Below the pieces are notes generated by a model. It did no database searches, had not been told where the DNA came from, and saw only the letters and a list, made by a program, of their open reading frames with translations. From NCBI RefSeq assembly GCF_002910905.1, contig NZ_NEUE01000209.1:29616-80050 (forward strand): a DNA stretch of 50,435 nucleotides, read 5' to 3'. Below, piece by piece: positions 48,809 to 50,435 of this stretch. The stretch's first letter is position 1, and every line of letters begins with the position of its first letter. A program made the position numbers and the translations under genes. This DNA comes from Streptomyces sp. SM11 (GTDB lineage Bacteria > Actinomycetota > Actinomycetes > Streptomycetales > Streptomycetaceae).

Positions 48809-48839
48809 TTGACCTCAACTTCGCCTGAGGTTCTACGTT
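48809..48839 (+). promoter_or_regulatory. SoxR/MerR-type promoter
   Basis: -35 ttgacc (48809-48814) and -10 tacgtt (48834-48839) are separated by 19 nt. A dyad acctca (48812-48817) / tgaggt (48826-48831) lies inside the spacer; the 18-bp core (48813-48830) matches the E. coli SoxR box at about 14 of 18 positions. An overlong spacer with internal dyad is the hallmark of MerR-family-activated promoters. The ATG of the next gene follows the -10 by 7 nt, so the mRNA is likely leaderless. Confidence 0.72.
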
Positions 48840-48846
48840 CGGGGGC

Positions 48847-49308
48847 ATGGACTACTCACACGACGACGCGGGACTCGCACGCCAGCCGATCGGCTACTGG
48901 AGCTGGGCCGCGCACGAGGCGACGGTCACCCACATCCGGTCCGCGCTGGCCGAGCACGGACTCACCCAGCCTCCCTGGTGGGTGCTGGGCCAACTGGACG
49001 GGGCGGACGGGGAGGGGCGGGGCCGGGCCGAGCTGGTCGCCATGCTCAGCGGCTACCTCGACGCCGGGGCCGACGGCATGGAGGAAGCCGTCGAGAGCCT
49101 TCTCGAACGGGGGCTGGTCACCGAGGACCCCGGGGCCCGGCTGCGGATGACCCCCGAGGGTCGGGCGCTGCGCGAGAAGGCGTACGCCCGGGTCTCACGG
49201 GCGAGCGCGGAGATCCACGAGGGCATTCCCGAGGCGGAGTTCGTCGCCGCGCTGAAGGTGCTGCAGCGGATGATCCGCAACGTCGGGGGAAAGGCCTGGC
49301 ACCACTGA
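48847..49308 (+). CDS. MarR-like winged-helix regulator
   Basis: 153-aa protein with MarR-like architecture: an N-terminal helix (YWSWAAHEATVTHIRSALAE), PPWWVLGQLDGAD (helix-turn-helix start), EEAVESLLERGLVTEDP and RMTPEGRALREKAYARV as the wing region, then a C-terminal dimerisation helix (EFVAALKVLQRMIRNVGGK). Unlike classical MarR, the middle recognition helix is hard to place and the DNA-binding role is inferred. Promoter of SoxR/MerR type just upstream suggests a redox or electrophile response. Convergent with the LysE-family exporter. Confidence 0.8.
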   Translation: MDYSHDDAGLARQPIGYWSWAAHEATVTHIRSALAEHGLTQPPWWVLGQLDGADGEGRGRAELVAMLSGYLDAGADGMEEAVESLLERGLVTEDPGARLRMTPEGRALREKAYARVSRASAEIHEGIPEAEFVAALKVLQRMIRNVGGKAWHH

Positions 49309-49339
49309 GGGCGCGCCCGGCTCTGCTCCTGTCGTGCTG

Positions 49340-50023
49340 CTACACGCTGCTGAGCGAGAGCTTGGCCGCGAACCCGAGGAACAGTACGCCGGCCGCCGAG
49401 GTGGCCCCCGCCGACAGCCGCTTACGGCGACGGAAGACGGCGGCCAGCCGGGTGCCGCCGAAGATCAGCACCGAGAGATAGGTGAAGCTGGCGAGCTGGA
49501 GCAGCGTGCCCAGCACCAGGAACGACAGCGCCGGGTAGGCGTAGCCCGGATCGACGAACTGGACGAAGAAGGAGATCAGGAACAGGATCGCCTTCGGGTT
49601 GATCAGACTGACCACCAGCGCCCGGCGGTACGGCCTCTCCGCGGAGGCCGTCACCCCAGGAGCCCCAGCCATCTCAGCCGCCTCGACCGTCTCCACCATC
49701 TCGGCGGTACGCCGGTGCCGCTCGCGCCACAGGGACACGGCCGCCCGCAGCATCCCGATGGCCATCCAGGTCAGATAGGCCGCGCCCGCGTACTTGACGA
49801 TCGCGAAGAGCAGGGGCGTGGTCTGGAGCAGGGAAGCGGCACCGAGCGCGGAGAGCGTCATCAGGACGGCGTCCCCGGTCCAGACGCCCGCGGCGGCCGT
49901 ATAGCCGGTGCGCACGCCGCGCCGGGCGGCGACGGAGAGCACGTACAGCGAGTTCGGCCCCGGCAGAAGAACGATCAGCGCCAGACCGGCGAGATACGTC
50001 GGAAGATCGGTGACACCCAGCAT
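49340..50023 (-). CDS. LysE family translocator
   Basis: 227-aa exporter of the LysE/RhtB/LeuE family with six hydrophobic helices: the family hallmark LIVLLPGPNSLYVLSVAARR at about 17-36, AGVWTGDAVLMTLSALGAAS, FAIVKYAGAAYLTWMAIGML, a longer-than-usual hydrophilic loop (RERHRRTAEMVETVEAAEMA), and SLINPKAILFLISFFVQFVD. It exports amino acids or related metabolites; the substrate is unknown. The ATG at 50023 is used; no obvious Shine-Dalgarno sequence. Confidence 0.9.
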   Translation of the reverse strand: MLGVTDLPTYLAGLALIVLLPGPNSLYVLSVAARRGVRTGYTAAAGVWTGDAVLMTLSALGAASLLQTTPLLFAIVKYAGAAYLTWMAIGMLRAAVSLWRERHRRTAEMVETVEAAEMAGAPGVTASAERPYRRALVVSLINPKAILFLISFFVQFVDPGYAYPALSFLVLGTLLQLASFTYLSVLIFGGTRLAAVFRRRKRLSAGATSAAGVLFLGFAAKLSLSSV

Positions 50024-50262
50024 GGACGGAGTCTCGCACGTCCGTACGGGTCGCCGTCCAGGGGGTTTGACCAGGCGATACCGGGCGTCCGGCGCCGTAA
50101 GGGAGAGAGGGCGCCCGGTGGGCAGGGCCCGGCCATGATCCACCGGGCGCCCCTCGGGAGGCTGGACGCGCGGCGTTCGCCCGACGGAGGATTCGGGGTC
50201 CGGGCCGGACGGGAATCCGTACAGGAGGCACGGGCCGACGGGTGAGGCAGGGGGGACCGATC

Positions 50263-50435
50263 ATGGCGGGCACGAACAGCGGGTGGGACGGCCGGGGAAC
50301 GAGAGGAACGGGCGGGGCACGGGCGGCGGAAGCGATACCGGGGCGGGCTCCGGCGCCGGCTCCGGTACTCGCCCCGGCCTCGGTTCCGGGGCGGGGGCGT
50401 CGCGTCGCCGCCGTCTCCCTCGTCGCGCTGGCCGC
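50263..50435 (+). CDS. N-terminus of a membrane or secreted protein (cut by window end)
   Basis: Open to the window edge. ATG 50263 is preceded by gggggacc. The visible 57 residues have a hydrophilic, Gly/Ala/Pro-rich start, then a basic patch (GRGRRVAAVSLVALAA) leading into a hydrophobic stretch, as in signal peptides or signal anchors of Streptomyces cell-wall enzymes. The function cannot be told from this fragment. Confidence 0.55.
   Translation, partial: MAGTNSGWDGRGTRGTGGARAAEAIPGRAPAPAPVLAPASVPGRGRRVAAVSLVALA

Overview
This window is a stretch of Streptomyces chromosome. Very high GC, strong G/C bias at third codon positions, GTG/TTG starts, GTGA/ATGA gene overlaps, leaderless promoters (TANNNT, 6-7 nt, then ATG or GTG) and a recognisable sigQ/afsQ1/afsQ2 locus all fit. 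From memory the gene order resembles the S. coelicolor chromosome around afsQ; I could not check this. No tRNA, rRNA, CRISPR array or intact insertion sequence was seen.

Region 1 (1-31.5 kb, interleaved with other genes) holds an almost complete nucleoside salvage and catabolism set: a PGM2-type phosphosugar/phosphopentomutase, deoC with two aldehyde dehydrogenase-like genes, a uridine kinase-like gene, add, deoA, cdd, and a BMP-type nucleoside ABC transporter (lipoprotein, double ATPase, two permeases). Five promoters, scattered over 29 kb, carry the same palindrome (CTACGCGCGTAG or a close variant) abutting or overlapping the -10 box. They precede deoC, add, deoA, the ATPase-permease-cdd operon and the lipoprotein gene. 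This looks like one local regulon under one repressor not encoded in the window. It would couple import, deamination, phosphorolysis, pentose-phosphate isomerisation, aldol cleavage and acetaldehyde oxidation.

Region 2 (6-12.3 kb) is regulatory and envelope: sigQ diverges from afsQ1-afsQ2-lipoprotein around a perfect AfsQ1-type direct repeat, followed by VanZ-like and PspC-like membrane proteins and flanked by two small secreted proteins. Region 3 (14-23.7 kb) is mixed: an alpha/beta hydrolase lacking its nucleophile serine, a LysR/MFS pair, a frameshifted gene remnant, a SigG-like sigma factor, a STAS protein, a large subtilase with a TTA codon, and a Uma2-family protein.

Region 4 (32.7-34.1 kb) is a poorly conserved stretch with a lipoprotein-like ORF and two small coupled ORFs. 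Region 5 (34.1-48.7 kb) is a nonulosonic acid (sialic acid/Kdn-type) glycopolymer cluster: a sialic-acid-type synthase, a CMP-sialate synthetase fused to a HAD phosphatase, and several glycosyltransferases. These include three PF07388-like polysialyltransferase-type proteins, two GT2, a TPR plus GT29-like protein, and an 808-residue GT-TPR-pyruvyltransferase fusion, with an O-acyltransferase. The best fit is a teichulosonic-acid-like cell-wall polymer. A GT2 + polysialyltransferase-like gene pair occurs twice, in opposite orientations.

Region 6 (48.8-50.4 kb) has a MarR-like gene behind a SoxR/MerR-type promoter (dyad inside a 19-bp spacer), a LysE-family exporter, and the start of a secreted or membrane protein cut by the window edge.
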